The position numbers and the translations under genes are program-made. The notes below the pieces were generated by a model, which was not told the origin of the DNA, searched no databases, and worked only from the letters and a program-made list of their open reading frames with translations. A DNA stretch of 64,000 bases from Thalassospira lucentensis. Lineage in GTDB: Bacteria > Pseudomonadota > Alphaproteobacteria > Rhodospirillales > Thalassospiraceae. The stretch covers positions 788,501 to 852,500 of the forward strand of contig NZ_CP136684.1 in NCBI RefSeq assembly GCF_032921865.1, in the 5' to 3' direction. This document shows, one piece after another, positions 48,129-57,952 of this stretch; position 1 is the stretch's first letter; each line of letters starts with the position of its first letter.

Positions 48129-49550
48129 TCAATGCACCTCCTGCTCGCCGATGACCGGGGCGGTCGGCATTCCGCTGACCGGGCCGCCTTCGGGCGGTTG
48201 CAACCAGCCGGTAACGGAACGTTTGTCGTCAAACACGGATTTCGCAGCCGCATTGACCTGCTCGATCGTCACGGCATTGATCCGGTCCGGCCAGCTTTCC
48301 ACCTGATCGACGGTCAAACCAACCGCCAGTGCCTCGCCCAGGGTGCGGGCAGCAGCCGACAGGGAATCACGGGCAAACACTGCACTATCTAGAAGCTTCT
48401 GCTTGGCACGCGCCAGTTCTTCCTCGGTCACGCCATTTTCGACAACCTTGGCAATTTCGGCATCAACCGCCTTTTCAAGATCGGCCAGTTCGACACCATC
48501 GCGTGGCACGGCATAAAGCCCGAAGCTTGCCAGATCGACCGCAACCGGATCGTAGAACGTTCCGGCACTGGTCGCAATCGACTGATCGACCACAAGCGAT
48601 CTGAAGAACCGGCTGGTCGTGCCAGATCCAAGGATTTCGCTTAACACTTCAAGCGGGGCGGCCTGATCGGCATTTTCGCTGTTATAGGATGGTGCCAGAT
48701 AATAACGCGACATGGATGCCTGCCCGACACGCGGATCGGTCAGCGTTACCTTGCGCGGGGCATGCTGGGTCGGTTCCTTGACCCGATGGCGGGTCGCAAC
48801 ATCACCTGCTGGGATGGCACCGTAATATTTTTCGGCCAGTGGTTTAAGCTGATCCATTGTGATGTCGCCGGCGACAACCAGAATGGCGTTATTGGGTGCA
48901 TACCATTTGTGATAAAACGCCAGCGCGTCGTCGGTGCCGAGCGTTTCCATTTCATTGAGCCAGCCAATGATCGAACGGCCATAGGGATGCGCCATGTAAA
49001 GGGCAGCACGCATCTGTTCGCCAAGCAAAGCACCGGGATTATTATCAATCCGTGATCTGCGCTCTTCGATGATCACGTCGCGCTCAGGCAGCACCACATC
49101 ATCGGTAAGCTGCAAATTCTGCATCCGGTCGGCTTCCATTTTCATGACCATTTCAAGCCGGTCGCGGGCAATATTTTGAAAATAGCCGGTGTAATCCCAA
49201 CTGGTGAACGCATTATCATTGCCGCCATTGCGGGCAACGATCTTGGAAAAGTCACCCGGGGCAATGTCCTTGGTGCCCTTGAACATCAGATGTTCAAGGA
49301 AATGGGCGATCCCCGATACGCCCTCGGTCTCGTCGGCGGAACCGACCTTATACCAGACCATATGGGTCACGACCGGAGCACGGTGATTTTCCACCAGCAC
49401 GACCTGCATACCGTTATCAAGGGTCATGGTTTGCGGACTGAAAACCGCCGCCCCGGCAAGATGGGGGCTTAAGATCATCAGAATTGCGGCAAGCAGGCCA
49501 ATCGGCCCGCGCGCAAACAACGAAATCGGGGATCGGGTCGGAAATGTCAT
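48129..49550 (-). CDS. M16 zinc metallopeptidase, catalytic subunit
   Basis: A 473-aa exported protease with signal peptide (hydrophobic segment to SPHLAGAA). The inverted zinc motif HxxEH is present in GIAHFLEHLMFKG, and further Glu ligands follow about 75 residues later. It acts with the next gene product as a M16B-type heterodimer that probably degrades peptides in the periplasm. ATG at 49550. Confidence 0.93.
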   Translation of the reverse strand: MTFPTRSPISLFARGPIGLLAAILMILSPHLAGAAVFSPQTMTLDNGMQVVLVENHRAPVVTHMVWYKVGSADETEGVSGIAHFLEHLMFKGTKDIAPGDFSKIVARNGGNDNAFTSWDYTGYFQNIARDRLEMVMKMEADRMQNLQLTDDVVLPERDVIIEERRSRIDNNPGALLGEQMRAALYMAHPYGRSIIGWLNEMETLGTDDALAFYHKWYAPNNAILVVAGDITMDQLKPLAEKYYGAIPAGDVATRHRVKEPTQHAPRKVTLTDPRVGQASMSRYYLAPSYNSENADQAAPLEVLSEILGSGTTSRFFRSLVVDQSIATSAGTFYDPVAVDLASFGLYAVPRDGVELADLEKAVDAEIAKVVENGVTEEELARAKQKLLDSAVFARDSLSAAARTLGEALAVGLTVDQVESWPDRINAVTIEQVNAAAKSVFDDKRSVTGWLQPPEGGPVSGMPTAPVIGEQEVH

Positions 49551-49649
49551 TATGTCATCCCAATGCTATAAGCAGGATCGCCAGAAACAGGCAGGGTGCC
49601 TGATCTATACGGCAACGGACAAGTTTTTGATTAAGAACTGAATATGACA

Positions 49650-49677
49650 GAACAAGGGCGCGGAAAGACCGCGCCCT
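49650..49677 (-). terminator. Terminator after the DUF3035 lipoprotein gene
   Basis: Perfect 9-bp GC-rich stem AGGGCGCGG / CCGCGCCCT with loop AAAGA (49655-49677); only a weak T tract follows on the minus strand. It separates the ribF-ileS-lspA-lipoprotein series from the M16 genes. Confidence 0.7.
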
Positions 49678-49737
49678 GCCATAATTCGAATTTTGTTCTA
49701 TTTCCGGAAAATTTCACCGGAATGTGACCGTCACGCT

Positions 49738-50316
49738 CTAGAAAATATCTTCGAGCCAGCCTTTCTGACGGCGTTCGATGACCGGTGTTTCACCTTCGGA
49801 AACCGACTCACCCAATGCCTGCTGATCGCGGATGCGTTTGGCTTCGGCTTCGGCGTCGACCTGGGTTCCGAATTCCGGCTTGTCCTGCCAGAAGATCAGC
49901 TTGTCGACGACGCTGTCGCTTTCTTCGATAAAGATCGAGGTTTCGCGATCAACCGTGGTGCGGATTGCCGGATCGGCATATTGCGCGCCCGACTGTGACA
50001 GCAGGGCAATCTGCCCCTGGCTGCGATTGCCATCGGTGATATCGCGCTTGACCGCATCGGGATCCTCACCAGTCAGGATACGACGCGCCTGATCGGTGGT
50101 CGTACCGGTCTGAGGGCGTGGTGCGCCCGGTTCGGGAACACGCAGTGTGAAATCAGGCGGCAGGCTCAGCGGAGCACGGGAAACAACCTGAAACTCGTCC
50201 GGGGCCGTTTTGTTCAGACCGAACGTTTCACGCGTTGATTCACAACCGGACACGGCAAGTGCCAACCCGCCCAGCAGCGCAACTTTGAAAATCGATGTCG
50301 ATAGTTTCCGGGCCAT
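49738..50316 (-). CDS. DUF3035-family lipoprotein
   Basis: A 192-aa protein with a lipoprotein signal: LGGLALAVSGC, lipobox Cys near residue 25. The mature part is polar with PPDFTLRVPEPGAPRPQ, which is typical of DUF3035. Its precursor would be processed by the signal peptidase II encoded just upstream. Likely envelope-located; function unknown. Confidence 0.88.
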   Translation of the reverse strand: MARKLSTSIFKVALLGGLALAVSGCESTRETFGLNKTAPDEFQVVSRAPLSLPPDFTLRVPEPGAPRPQTGTTTDQARRILTGEDPDAVKRDITDGNRSQGQIALLSQSGAQYADPAIRTTVDRETSIFIEESDSVVDKLIFWQDKPEFGTQVDAEAEAKRIRDQQALGESVSEGETPVIERRQKGWLEDIF

Positions 50317-50366
50317 TGATGCCTCTTTACCACTCAGTCTCCGGCATCGAAATGCCGGATCAAAAA

Positions 50367-50840
50367 TTACCTGGATGATTTTTTACCGCCAAACAGGGAA
50401 TCGATCAACAGCAGGACTGCACCAATCGTAATTGCGCTGTCCGCGATATTGAAAACCGGCCAATGATAACCTGCAACATGCATGTCGATAAAGTCGGTTA
50501 CCGCCCCGTGACGCAACCGGTCAACAAGGTTGCCGACCGCCCCGCCAATCACCAGTGCCAGCGCAATACCCAGCAACCGGTCGCGCGTCCGCCACATCCA
50601 GATCAGGAAACCAATGGTGATTGCTGCCGTCGCCGCAATCATGACCCATGGGGCCTGCCCTTGAAACAGGCCGAACGAAACGCCACTGTTCCATGCCAGC
50701 AGGAAATTCATGAACGGCGTGACTTCGATCACGCGATGCGGGTTTGATAATCCGTCAATCGCAAGCTGCTTGGTCCACTGGTCGACGACGAAGACCACCG
50801 CAATAACAACCAGTCCAAAGACAAAGGCACGATGTTTCAT
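50367..50840 (-). CDS. lspA: Lipoprotein signal peptidase (signal peptidase II)
   Basis: A 157-aa aspartyl protease with four transmembrane helices. Catalytic Asp residues lie in GNLVDRLRHG and VFNIADSAITIG. It cleaves prolipoproteins after lipidation. ATG at 50840 with AGAAAGAG; a GTG two codons upstream is less likely. It follows ileS, the usual ribF-ileS-lspA order. Confidence 0.96.
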   Translation of the reverse strand: MKHRAFVFGLVVIAVVFVVDQWTKQLAIDGLSNPHRVIEVTPFMNFLLAWNSGVSFGLFQGQAPWVMIAATAAITIGFLIWMWRTRDRLLGIALALVIGGAVGNLVDRLRHGAVTDFIDMHVAGYHWPVFNIADSAITIGAVLLLIDSLFGGKKSSR

Positions 50841-50909
50841 CAACACTCTTTCTGTCTTGCCTGAACAAGGTCTTCCGGATGGAAAGACCCGGACCGGAAA
50901 AGGGCCGCC

Positions 50910-53750
50910 TTATTCGGCGGCCTCAATCCCCATTTCATCTACGGCATCGGCACAGCGCAGGCACACGGTTTTGTGCACCGGATGGCTGCCGACTTCGGGC
51001 AATGTCTGCCAGCAACGTTCGCATTTTTCGCCCTCGGCCAATGCCGGAACCACACCAACGCCTGCAACTTCCTCGAGGGTATAGGCCCCTTCGGGCGCAT
51101 CGCCGGTGATCAGTTCGACATCAGATGTGATGGCGATTTCGGCAAGATTAAGGCCATTAAGCGCTTCGACATATTCCGCTGTCGCATAGACCTTCGGTGC
51201 GGCATCAAGGCTGGCGCCAATGCGTTTTTCCGCACGTTCAAGTTCCAGTGCCCCGGTCACGACACGGCGCAGTTTGCGGATTTTTTCCCACTTGGCAGCC
51301 AGTGCCTCGTTCTTCCAGCCATCCGAAACCGTGTTGAAGGTTTCGGAATGGACCGAACTGTCGGCACCATAACGGGCGCGCCATGCCTCGTCCGCGGTAA
51401 AGCACAGAACCGGTGCCAGCCAGCGCACCAGACAGTCAAACACGCGGTCCATAACCGTACGTGCCGCACGGCGTTTGGCACTGCTTGGCGCGTCGCAATA
51501 AAGCGCGTCCTTGCGGATATCAAGATAGAAGGCCGACATATCAAGCGCGCAGAAGTTATGCAGCTCAATAAACATCGTATGGAAATCATAATCTGCCGTG
51601 GTTTTACGCACCAGATCGTCAAGCTTGCTCAGACGATGCAGGACCCAGCGTTCCAGTTCCGGCAATTCGCTGTCCGCAACCTTTTCCGCCTCGGTAAAGC
51701 CATCAAGGTTGCCCAGCAGGAAACGCAGCGTGTTGCGCAGGCGGCGATAGATGTCCGAATGACGTTCGATGATCTCGTGGCTGATGCGCAGGTCATCGTG
51801 ATAGTCGGAACTGACCACCCAAAGACGCAGGATATCTGCACCCAGTTTGTTGATGACCTCCTGCGGTGCAATGATGTTGCCAAGCGACTTGGACATCTTG
51901 CGGCCTTCGCCGTCCAGAACGAAACCGTGTGTCAGGACCGCGTCATACGGCGCACGGCCGCGCGTTCCGCACGATTCCAGCAAAGAGCTATGGAACCAGC
52001 CGCGATGCTGATCCGACCCTTCAAGATAAAGGTCGGCCGGCCATTTAAGGTCCTGGCGTTCTTCAAGCACGAAGGCATGGGTCGAACCGGAATCAAACCA
52101 GACGTCAAGAACATCGGTGACCTGTTCGAAATCCTTGGCATCATATTTGTCGCCCAGGAAATATTGCGCATCGCGCGTGAACCACGCATCGGCACCTTCA
52201 GCACAGAATGCTTCGTACACACGGTCAAGTACCCCCTGATCACGCAGCGGTTCACGGGTGTTTTTATTGATGAACACCGTAATCGGCACACCCCACGCAC
52301 GCTGGCGCGAAACGCACCAGTCCGGGCGGTTGGCAATCATCGAATGCAAACGGTTGCGACCGGCTTCCGGCACGAAGCGGGTTTCATCAATCGCCTTAAG
52401 TGCCTTTTCACGCAGGTCATTATCCTTCATGGAAATGAACCATTGCGGTGTGGTGCGATAGATGATCGGAGCCTTGGACCGCCACGAGCATGGATAGGAG
52501 TGCTTCAGACGCCCGCGCGACAGCAATGCGCCAACTTCGATCAGTTTGGCGATGACCGCCTCATTGGCATCGGCTTCCTTGCCGTTTTCATCATAGATGC
52601 GTTTGCCAGCAAACAGCGGCACGGTCGGGTAATAAGCCCCGTCGCCATCAACCATTTCCGGCACTTCAAGACCGTATTTCAGACCGGTCTGGTAATCGTC
52701 CGGGCCGTGTGTCGGCGCGGTATGGACAAAGCCGGTACCGGTATCGGTCGTGACATAATCAGCCGCCAGAAGCGGCACATCAAATTCATAACCCTCACCG
52801 CGGAACGGATGGGCGGCAACGGTGCCTTCAAGGTCGGAACCCTTGAAATTGCCGACAACCTTATGTCCGGTGATGCGGCCGTTTTTGCAAACGTCTTCGA
52901 CCAGATCGGCACAGATCGCCATTTTCTCACCGACCTTGGCCCAGGCTTCCTCGGCGGTTTCGGTCACTTCGATCACGACATAGTCGATCTCGGCCCCATA
53001 CGAAATCGCACGGTTGCCCGGGATCGTCCATGGGGTCGTGGTCCAGATCAGGATCGTCGCATCGGAAAGGGCTTCAACCTTGGATGAAACAACCGGGAAC
53101 CGGACATGGATCGTTTTGCTGGTATGGTCGTGATATTCGACCTCGGCCTCGGCCAGCGCGGTCTTTTCAACCACCGACCACATGACCGGCTTAGAGCCCA
53201 TATAGAGCGAGCCGTTCATCAGGAATTTGCCAAGTTCACGGGCAATCGATGCCTCGGCCTTGTAATCCATGGTGACATAGGGATTGTCCCAGTCGCCCAT
53301 CACGCCAAGACGTTTGAATTCCTCGCGCTGGATATCAAGCCATTTCTGGGCGAAATCACGGCATTCCTTGCGGAATTCGGCGATGGGAACATCATCCTTG
53401 TTCTTGCCCTTGGCACGGTACTGTTCTTCGATCTTCCATTCGATCGGAAGGCCGTGGCAATCCCAGCCCGGAACATAAACCGCGTTCTTGCCCAGCATCT
53501 GCTGCGAACGGGTGATCACGTCTTTCAGGATTTTGTTGAGTGCATGACCAATATGCAGGTGGCCGTTGGCATAGGGCGGGCCATCATGCAGGACAAACAT
53601 TTCACGATCCGCCGAAATACCGCGAATTTTGCCATAGAGGTCCTCTTTCGCCCACTGTTCCAGCAGGGTCGGCTCCATCTTTGGCAAACCCGCCCGCATC
53701 GGAAAATCGGTCTTGGGCAGGATAACGGTCTTTTTGTATTCGACACTCAT
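50910..53750 (-). CDS. ileS: Isoleucyl-tRNA synthetase
   Basis: A 946-aa class Ia synthetase. HIGH motif in PYANGHLHIGHALNK, editing domain with TTPWTIPGNRAI, KMSKS in GRKMSKSLGN, and a C-terminal zinc finger CERCWQTLPEV...VCLRCADAV, as in the bacterial IleS1 type. The ATG at 53750 with AGGA is taken; an in-frame stretch of 45 codons upstream has no conserved residues. Confidence 0.98.
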   Translation of the reverse strand: MSVEYKKTVILPKTDFPMRAGLPKMEPTLLEQWAKEDLYGKIRGISADREMFVLHDGPPYANGHLHIGHALNKILKDVITRSQQMLGKNAVYVPGWDCHGLPIEWKIEEQYRAKGKNKDDVPIAEFRKECRDFAQKWLDIQREEFKRLGVMGDWDNPYVTMDYKAEASIARELGKFLMNGSLYMGSKPVMWSVVEKTALAEAEVEYHDHTSKTIHVRFPVVSSKVEALSDATILIWTTTPWTIPGNRAISYGAEIDYVVIEVTETAEEAWAKVGEKMAICADLVEDVCKNGRITGHKVVGNFKGSDLEGTVAAHPFRGEGYEFDVPLLAADYVTTDTGTGFVHTAPTHGPDDYQTGLKYGLEVPEMVDGDGAYYPTVPLFAGKRIYDENGKEADANEAVIAKLIEVGALLSRGRLKHSYPCSWRSKAPIIYRTTPQWFISMKDNDLREKALKAIDETRFVPEAGRNRLHSMIANRPDWCVSRQRAWGVPITVFINKNTREPLRDQGVLDRVYEAFCAEGADAWFTRDAQYFLGDKYDAKDFEQVTDVLDVWFDSGSTHAFVLEERQDLKWPADLYLEGSDQHRGWFHSSLLESCGTRGRAPYDAVLTHGFVLDGEGRKMSKSLGNIIAPQEVINKLGADILRLWVVSSDYHDDLRISHEIIERHSDIYRRLRNTLRFLLGNLDGFTEAEKVADSELPELERWVLHRLSKLDDLVRKTTADYDFHTMFIELHNFCALDMSAFYLDIRKDALYCDAPSSAKRRAARTVMDRVFDCLVRWLAPVLCFTADEAWRARYGADSSVHSETFNTVSDGWKNEALAAKWEKIRKLRRVVTGALELERAEKRIGASLDAAPKVYATAEYVEALNGLNLAEIAITSDVELITGDAPEGAYTLEEVAGVGVVPALAEGEKCERCWQTLPEVGSHPVHKTVCLRCADAVDEMGIEAAE

Positions 53751-53853
53751 CGTGACGGTCCTGTCGTCTTTAAACAAATTACAAGGGCGAACCCCCGGTG
53801 ATACTGGCTGCCCCCGTAAAGGCGCGCGGATCATAACGGGTTCGACAACAATT

Positions 53854-54810
53854 TCAAATCTTGCCGAGAATCTCTTTGGCGGCAATCACATCCGCAGCGA
53901 TCTGGGCTTTCAGTGCGTCAAGCCCGTCGAACTTCTGTTCGCCCCGGATAAAGCCGTGCAAACGCACGCGAACGCGACGGCCATAGATGTCCTGATCGAA
54001 ATCGAACAGGTGGGCTTCAAGCCCGGCATCCACATCCCCGCCAAAGCTGGGGCGCACACCAATATTTGCGACTCCGTCGATCCAGCGTTCGACGGTTTCA
54101 TCATTTTCGTCCGATATCAGGCCAAGCTCGACGGCATAAACACCGAATTTCGGACGCAGATGATTGCCAAGTGCGACATTGGCGGTCGGAAAACCAATCG
54201 TGCGGCCGCGCTGATCGCCCTTGATCACCACACCGGCAACTTCCCACGGGCGCCCCAGCAAATGGGTCGCATCCTGCGGGCGGCCTTCACGCAATGCCTG
54301 CCGGATCGCGGTCGAGGAATAGATGATCCCGTTATCATGCGTAACCGCCTCGATCGCCGTCACCCCGAAACCGGATTTTTCGCCGATTTCACGCAGCAGA
54401 TCGACATTTCCCGCCCGGCCCTTGCCAAAGCAGAAGTCCCAACCGACAACGACATGGCGCACACCAAGTCCATTCACCAGAATGCGTTCGATAAACTCTT
54501 CGGCGCTCATCGCGGCAAAATCGCGATTAAACTCGGCTTCGAAAAACAGATCGATATCCAGATCGGACGCCGCCGTAATCCGGTCATCGGCCGATGTCAG
54601 ACGGAATTCGGGTTCGCCTGCGCGGAACAGCATCCGGGGATGAGGTTCGAACGTCAGAATGCCCAGCGGTGCATTCAGATCGCGAGCGATCTTGCGCGCA
54701 TGATCAAGCAACGTCTGATGGCCCAGATGAAGGCCGTCAAAATTGCCAATCGCGACAACCGCGCCACGCGCGTCATTACCCAGATTGTCAAAAGATCGAA
54801 AAACGCGCAT
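53854..54810 (-). CDS. ribF: Bifunctional riboflavin kinase/FAD synthetase
   Basis: A 318-aa enzyme making FMN and FAD. The N-terminal adenylyltransferase domain has GNFDGLHLGHQTLL (HxGH) and YSSTAIRQALREG; the C-terminal riboflavin kinase domain has GRTIGFPTANV and FGVYAVEL. The start MRVFRSFDNLG at 54810 fits the family length; in-frame ATGs at 54840/54843 are alternatives. It begins the ribF-ileS-lspA series. Confidence 0.95.
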   Translation of the reverse strand: MRVFRSFDNLGNDARGAVVAIGNFDGLHLGHQTLLDHARKIARDLNAPLGILTFEPHPRMLFRAGEPEFRLTSADDRITAASDLDIDLFFEAEFNRDFAAMSAEEFIERILVNGLGVRHVVVGWDFCFGKGRAGNVDLLREIGEKSGFGVTAIEAVTHDNGIIYSSTAIRQALREGRPQDATHLLGRPWEVAGVVIKGDQRGRTIGFPTANVALGNHLRPKFGVYAVELGLISDENDETVERWIDGVANIGVRPSFGGDVDAGLEAHLFDFDQDIYGRRVRVRLHGFIRGEQKFDGLDALKAQIAADVIAAKEILGKI

Positions 54811-55038
54811 CCGCGCCGGTCTCTCTTTTTTGCTCGTCATCATGCCGGCAGATCGCATATCCGCACAGTCCAGCGGGCAGCTATAAAGCGCGCAAGCCCG
54901 AAGCGTAAAGACTTTTCCGACAAAAAGCGTCTGGCTGCTGCTATGCGCCCGGATCATTGTGGTCGCAGATTTTTAAAAAATCGCGCTGTTTTACCCCTTG
55001 ACCTCAACTTTACTTCAGGATGCAGGATCATTGTCACG

Positions 55039-55047
55039 CCCCCCCCC
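55039..55047. repeat. Homopolymer tract C9 upstream of the MFS gene
   Basis: Nine C residues in the gap between divergent ribF and the MFS gene, about 100 bases before the MFS start, possibly within its promoter or leader. Confidence 0.8.
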
Positions 55048-55152
55048 GACAAAGGGGTTTCAACCAATACCGGTAAGCGATCAGAACCTTTTGCACCACC
55101 ACACGGAACCCCGGCCTGCCTCGCGCCAATCAAACCGATCGGAGACTGCCCT

Positions 55153-56412
55153 GTGACTGACCAGCCCCTAACACGCCAGCAAGATATGCCAACCGAAACA
55201 CCAAGCCTTTCGATCCGGATCACCATGCTGCTTCTGGCGTCGCTGACGATCATGTCGGGCGCGCTGATCGCGACATCGCTTCCGGGGATCGAAGCCCGCT
55301 TTGCCAATCATGAAAATGTCGTGATGCTCAGCCGCCTTGTCCTGACACTGCCCGGCCTGTTCGTTTCCATCGGTGCGCCCTTTGCCGGGGCGATTGCGGA
55401 TCGGATCGGGCGCAAACCGCTGCTTCTGGTGTCGCTTCTGCTCTATGGAACCGCCGGTGCATCGGGCCTGTTTGCCGACAGCCTGTCTGGCCTTCTGATC
55501 GGTCGGGCGTTGCTTGGTCTTGCGGTTGCGGGAACCATGACCACCGCCACCGCCCTTGTCGGCGACTATTTCAGCGGTGATATGCGCGACCGCTTCATGG
55601 GATATCAGGTTGCCTTCACCGGGCTTGGCGGGCTGGTTTTTATTGCCGGCGGCGGTGTTTTGACCGAACTGCACTGGCGCAGCCCCTTTGCGGTCTATGC
55701 CATTGCCTTCCTGCTGATCCCGGCGGTTCTGAAAGTATTGTATGAACCCGAACCGGTCCGGCACGAACCTGGACACGTTCCCGCAGATGATGTCACCCGG
55801 CGCGATATCCTGCTGGTCGCATTATTCTGCCTGATAGCCGCCCTTAACAGCACGGCCTTCTACCTGATCCCGACCCAGATGCCATTCTATATCGAAAAAC
55901 TCGGCATTGCGCCCGCCAGCGGCACCGGTCTTGCCATGGGCCTATTGCCACTGGCATCGGCCATCGCATCACTTAATTACGGACGTCTGCGGCGTCACTT
56001 CACTATCCCGGCCCTGTTTGCCATTGGTTTTGGCATTATGGCAGTGGGCATGAACCTGATCGCCCTGACCCAGGATTATTTCGGCATTGCCGGTTCCATC
56101 GGATTGACCGGGTTGGGATTGGGCATGGTGATTTCGAACATGATGGCCGGTGCCATGGCGGTCGCCCCACCATCCATCCGTGGTCGCGTTGCCGGGGTGC
56201 TGACTGCCAGCATCTTTATCGGCCAGTTTCTATCCCCGCTGATCAGTCAGCCATGGGTAGATGCGTTCGGATACCGCGCGATCTATCACGATATGGGCAT
56301 GCTTGTCGGATGTTTCGCCGTGGTCGGACTGCTGACCGCCATCAGACGCCGGATCAGCGTCACCGCCTCGGGCAAAGCTGCACCCCGCCCCCGTGCCTAT
56401 GGGGTTTCCTGA
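55153..56412 (+). CDS. Major facilitator superfamily transporter
   Basis: A 419-aa protein with 12 hydrophobic segments. PFAGAIADRIGRKPLLLVSLLLYG is the MFS loop 2-3 signature, GRALLGLAVAGTMTTATALVGDY helix 4-5. Substrate unknown; the DHA/efflux type is likely. A GTG at 55153 with GGAG eight bases upstream is preferred; ATG at 55186 is the alternative. The frame stays open 1.4 kb further upstream, antisense to ribF and ileS, but that part is not coding. Confidence 0.88.
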   Translation: MTDQPLTRQQDMPTETPSLSIRITMLLLASLTIMSGALIATSLPGIEARFANHENVVMLSRLVLTLPGLFVSIGAPFAGAIADRIGRKPLLLVSLLLYGTAGASGLFADSLSGLLIGRALLGLAVAGTMTTATALVGDYFSGDMRDRFMGYQVAFTGLGGLVFIAGGGVLTELHWRSPFAVYAIAFLLIPAVLKVLYEPEPVRHEPGHVPADDVTRRDILLVALFCLIAALNSTAFYLIPTQMPFYIEKLGIAPASGTGLAMGLLPLASAIASLNYGRLRRHFTIPALFAIGFGIMAVGMNLIALTQDYFGIAGSIGLTGLGLGMVISNMMAGAMAVAPPSIRGRVAGVLTASIFIGQFLSPLISQPWVDAFGYRAIYHDMGMLVGCFAVVGLLTAIRRRISVTASGKAAPRPRAYGVS

Positions 56413-56420
56413 TCCGGATG

Positions 56421-56455
56421 CTGGCGCGATGTCCGTCGCGCCAGCTTTTCTTTGC
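56421..56455 (+). terminator. Rho-independent terminator of the MFS gene
   Basis: Perfect 9-bp stem CTGGCGCGA / TCGCGCCAG, loop TGTCCG, followed by CTTTTCTTT; it begins 9 bases after the MFS stop. Confidence 0.85.
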
Positions 56456-56471
56456 GGGTGTCTTCCTGTTG

Positions 56472-56915
56472 TCAGGCTGCGGCGCGCGATGGCACCATCA
56501 CCATCGCCTCGCCCGCGATCACGCATTTATCGCCAACATAACAGTTGGTTTCCAGAACCACCCGACGCTTGGGCGCGATGATCTCGCGCACCGTAACCTT
56601 TGCGGTCACAGTATCGCCAATACGGACCGGTGCCTTGAACTGCAAATTCTGCGATAGGTAAATCGTGCCCGGCCCCGGAAGACGCGTACCCAGCACGGTT
56701 GAAATGAAACCGGCTGACAACATGCCATGCGCAATGCGGCCTTCAAACATCGTGGTTTCGGCAAATTCCTGATTAAGATGAACCGGGTTGGTATCGCCGG
56801 ACAATCCGGCAAACATCACGATATCGGTTTCCGTCACGGTTTTGGCGTAACTTCCGACCATGCCGATCTCGATATCCTCAAGATACAGCCCTTCCAGTCC
56901 GTTCATCTCTCTCAT
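56472..56915 (-). CDS. MaoC-type (R)-specific enoyl-CoA hydratase
   Basis: A 147-aa hot-dog-fold protein. FAGLSGDTNPVHLNQEFA carries the hydratase-2 Asp-x4-His pair, followed by GRIAHGMLSAGFIS. PhaJ-type enzymes convert enoyl-CoA to (R)-3-hydroxyacyl-CoA for PHA synthesis, which would match phaR elsewhere in the window; that link is inference. ATG at 56915 with AAGGAAAG. Confidence 0.9.
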   Translation of the reverse strand: MREMNGLEGLYLEDIEIGMVGSYAKTVTETDIVMFAGLSGDTNPVHLNQEFAETTMFEGRIAHGMLSAGFISTVLGTRLPGPGTIYLSQNLQFKAPVRIGDTVTAKVTVREIIAPKRRVVLETNCYVGDKCVIAGEAMVMVPSRAAA

Positions 56916-57148
56916 TTCCTGACTTTCCTTGCCTGTTTCTGATCGCTGCGTCTGACTTCTGATTTATTTTTGCGCCGCAGCATTCGCAATATTATTTCGC
57001 GTTTTCTTTTTTCGGCAATGGGTAATTGGTTGAACAGGGTAATTTCACAGGCTTGCCATATCCGGCGGAACTGCCCAAATGGGGACTTCCGTCCTGCACC
57101 GTCACGGTGCAAACTGCCCCTCAGAACAACAAATTGCGGAAAACGTCC

Positions 57149-57940
57149 ATGAATGCGACCACTGCCGACATCTATGAAATCGCCATGGGCCGATGGAGCC
57201 GCCGCCTATCGCGCAACTTCCTTGATTTTGTTGCGGCACCCTCCTGCGGTTCGCTGATTGATGTCGGCTGCGGTACCGGCAGCCTCACACTCGCCGCCGC
57301 CACGCGGTACCCAAAGGCACGCATTGTCGGGGTCGATCTGATCCCGGATTACCTGTCCGAAGCGTTGCTTAGCGCCGCCCCCAATGTCAGCTTTGAAACC
57401 GGGGATGCCAGCAACCTGCCGTTTGGCGATGACAGTTTCGACACCGCCTTTTCGCAATTGCTGTTAAACGATCTGGAAGGTCCGGCGGGTGCTGTTTCGG
57501 AAATGGTTCGCGTCACCAAACCGGGCGGGCGGATTGCAGCAAGTGTCTGGGATCGTGCCGGGGGATTATCCTTTATCCGCCTGTTTCTCGATGCCGCGGC
57601 CGTGATCGCCTATCCATCAGGCGATGAATTGCGCAGCAGGATTTTCGACATCCCCTATCAAAGCGAAGACGCCCTGTTTGATCTTTGGTCCGATGCCGGT
57701 TTGCGTGATGTCGATACCGCAACCCTGTCGATACGCATGGATTTTCTGGATTTCGAGGATTACTGGCAGTCGCTTCTGGGTGCGCACAGCCTGATCCGTG
57801 ATTTCTTTACCGGCCTTGATCCCGAATTGGCCCTGCAGCTGCGCACCGCTACCGAACGGTCCTATCTGGGGGGCAAGGATGATGGTCGCCGTTCGCTGGT
57901 GGCATCCGCTATGGTTGTGCGCGGTATCGTCGGGGAATAG
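57149..57940 (+). CDS. Class I SAM-dependent methyltransferase
   Basis: A 263-aa Methyltransf_11/25 protein: SLIDVGCGTGSLTLAAA (motif I), IVGVDLIPDYLSEA, LPFGDDSFDTAFSQLLLNDL. ATG at 57149 with GCGGAAA. The frame extends 41 codons upstream without conserved sequence. It is convergent with the hydroxylase gene, 12 bases apart. Substrate unknown; perhaps a lipid or quinone-like small molecule. Confidence 0.88.
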   Translation: MNATTADIYEIAMGRWSRRLSRNFLDFVAAPSCGSLIDVGCGTGSLTLAAATRYPKARIVGVDLIPDYLSEALLSAAPNVSFETGDASNLPFGDDSFDTAFSQLLLNDLEGPAGAVSEMVRVTKPGGRIAASVWDRAGGLSFIRLFLDAAAVIAYPSGDELRSRIFDIPYQSEDALFDLWSDAGLRDVDTATLSIRMDFLDFEDYWQSLLGAHSLIRDFFTGLDPELALQLRTATERSYLGGKDDGRRSLVASAMVVRGIVGE

Positions 57941-57952
57941 GCGACGATTACA

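Noticed and set aside
50973..53087. 704-codon plus-strand open frame
   Set aside because: It is a mirror frame of ileS caused by codon bias; no ribosome site or recognisable domain.
53713..55152. Long plus-strand open frame in phase with the MFS gene
   Set aside because: It is antisense to ileS and ribF, which have unmistakable motifs; its translation has no family features, and the MFS start at 55153 has its own ribosome site.
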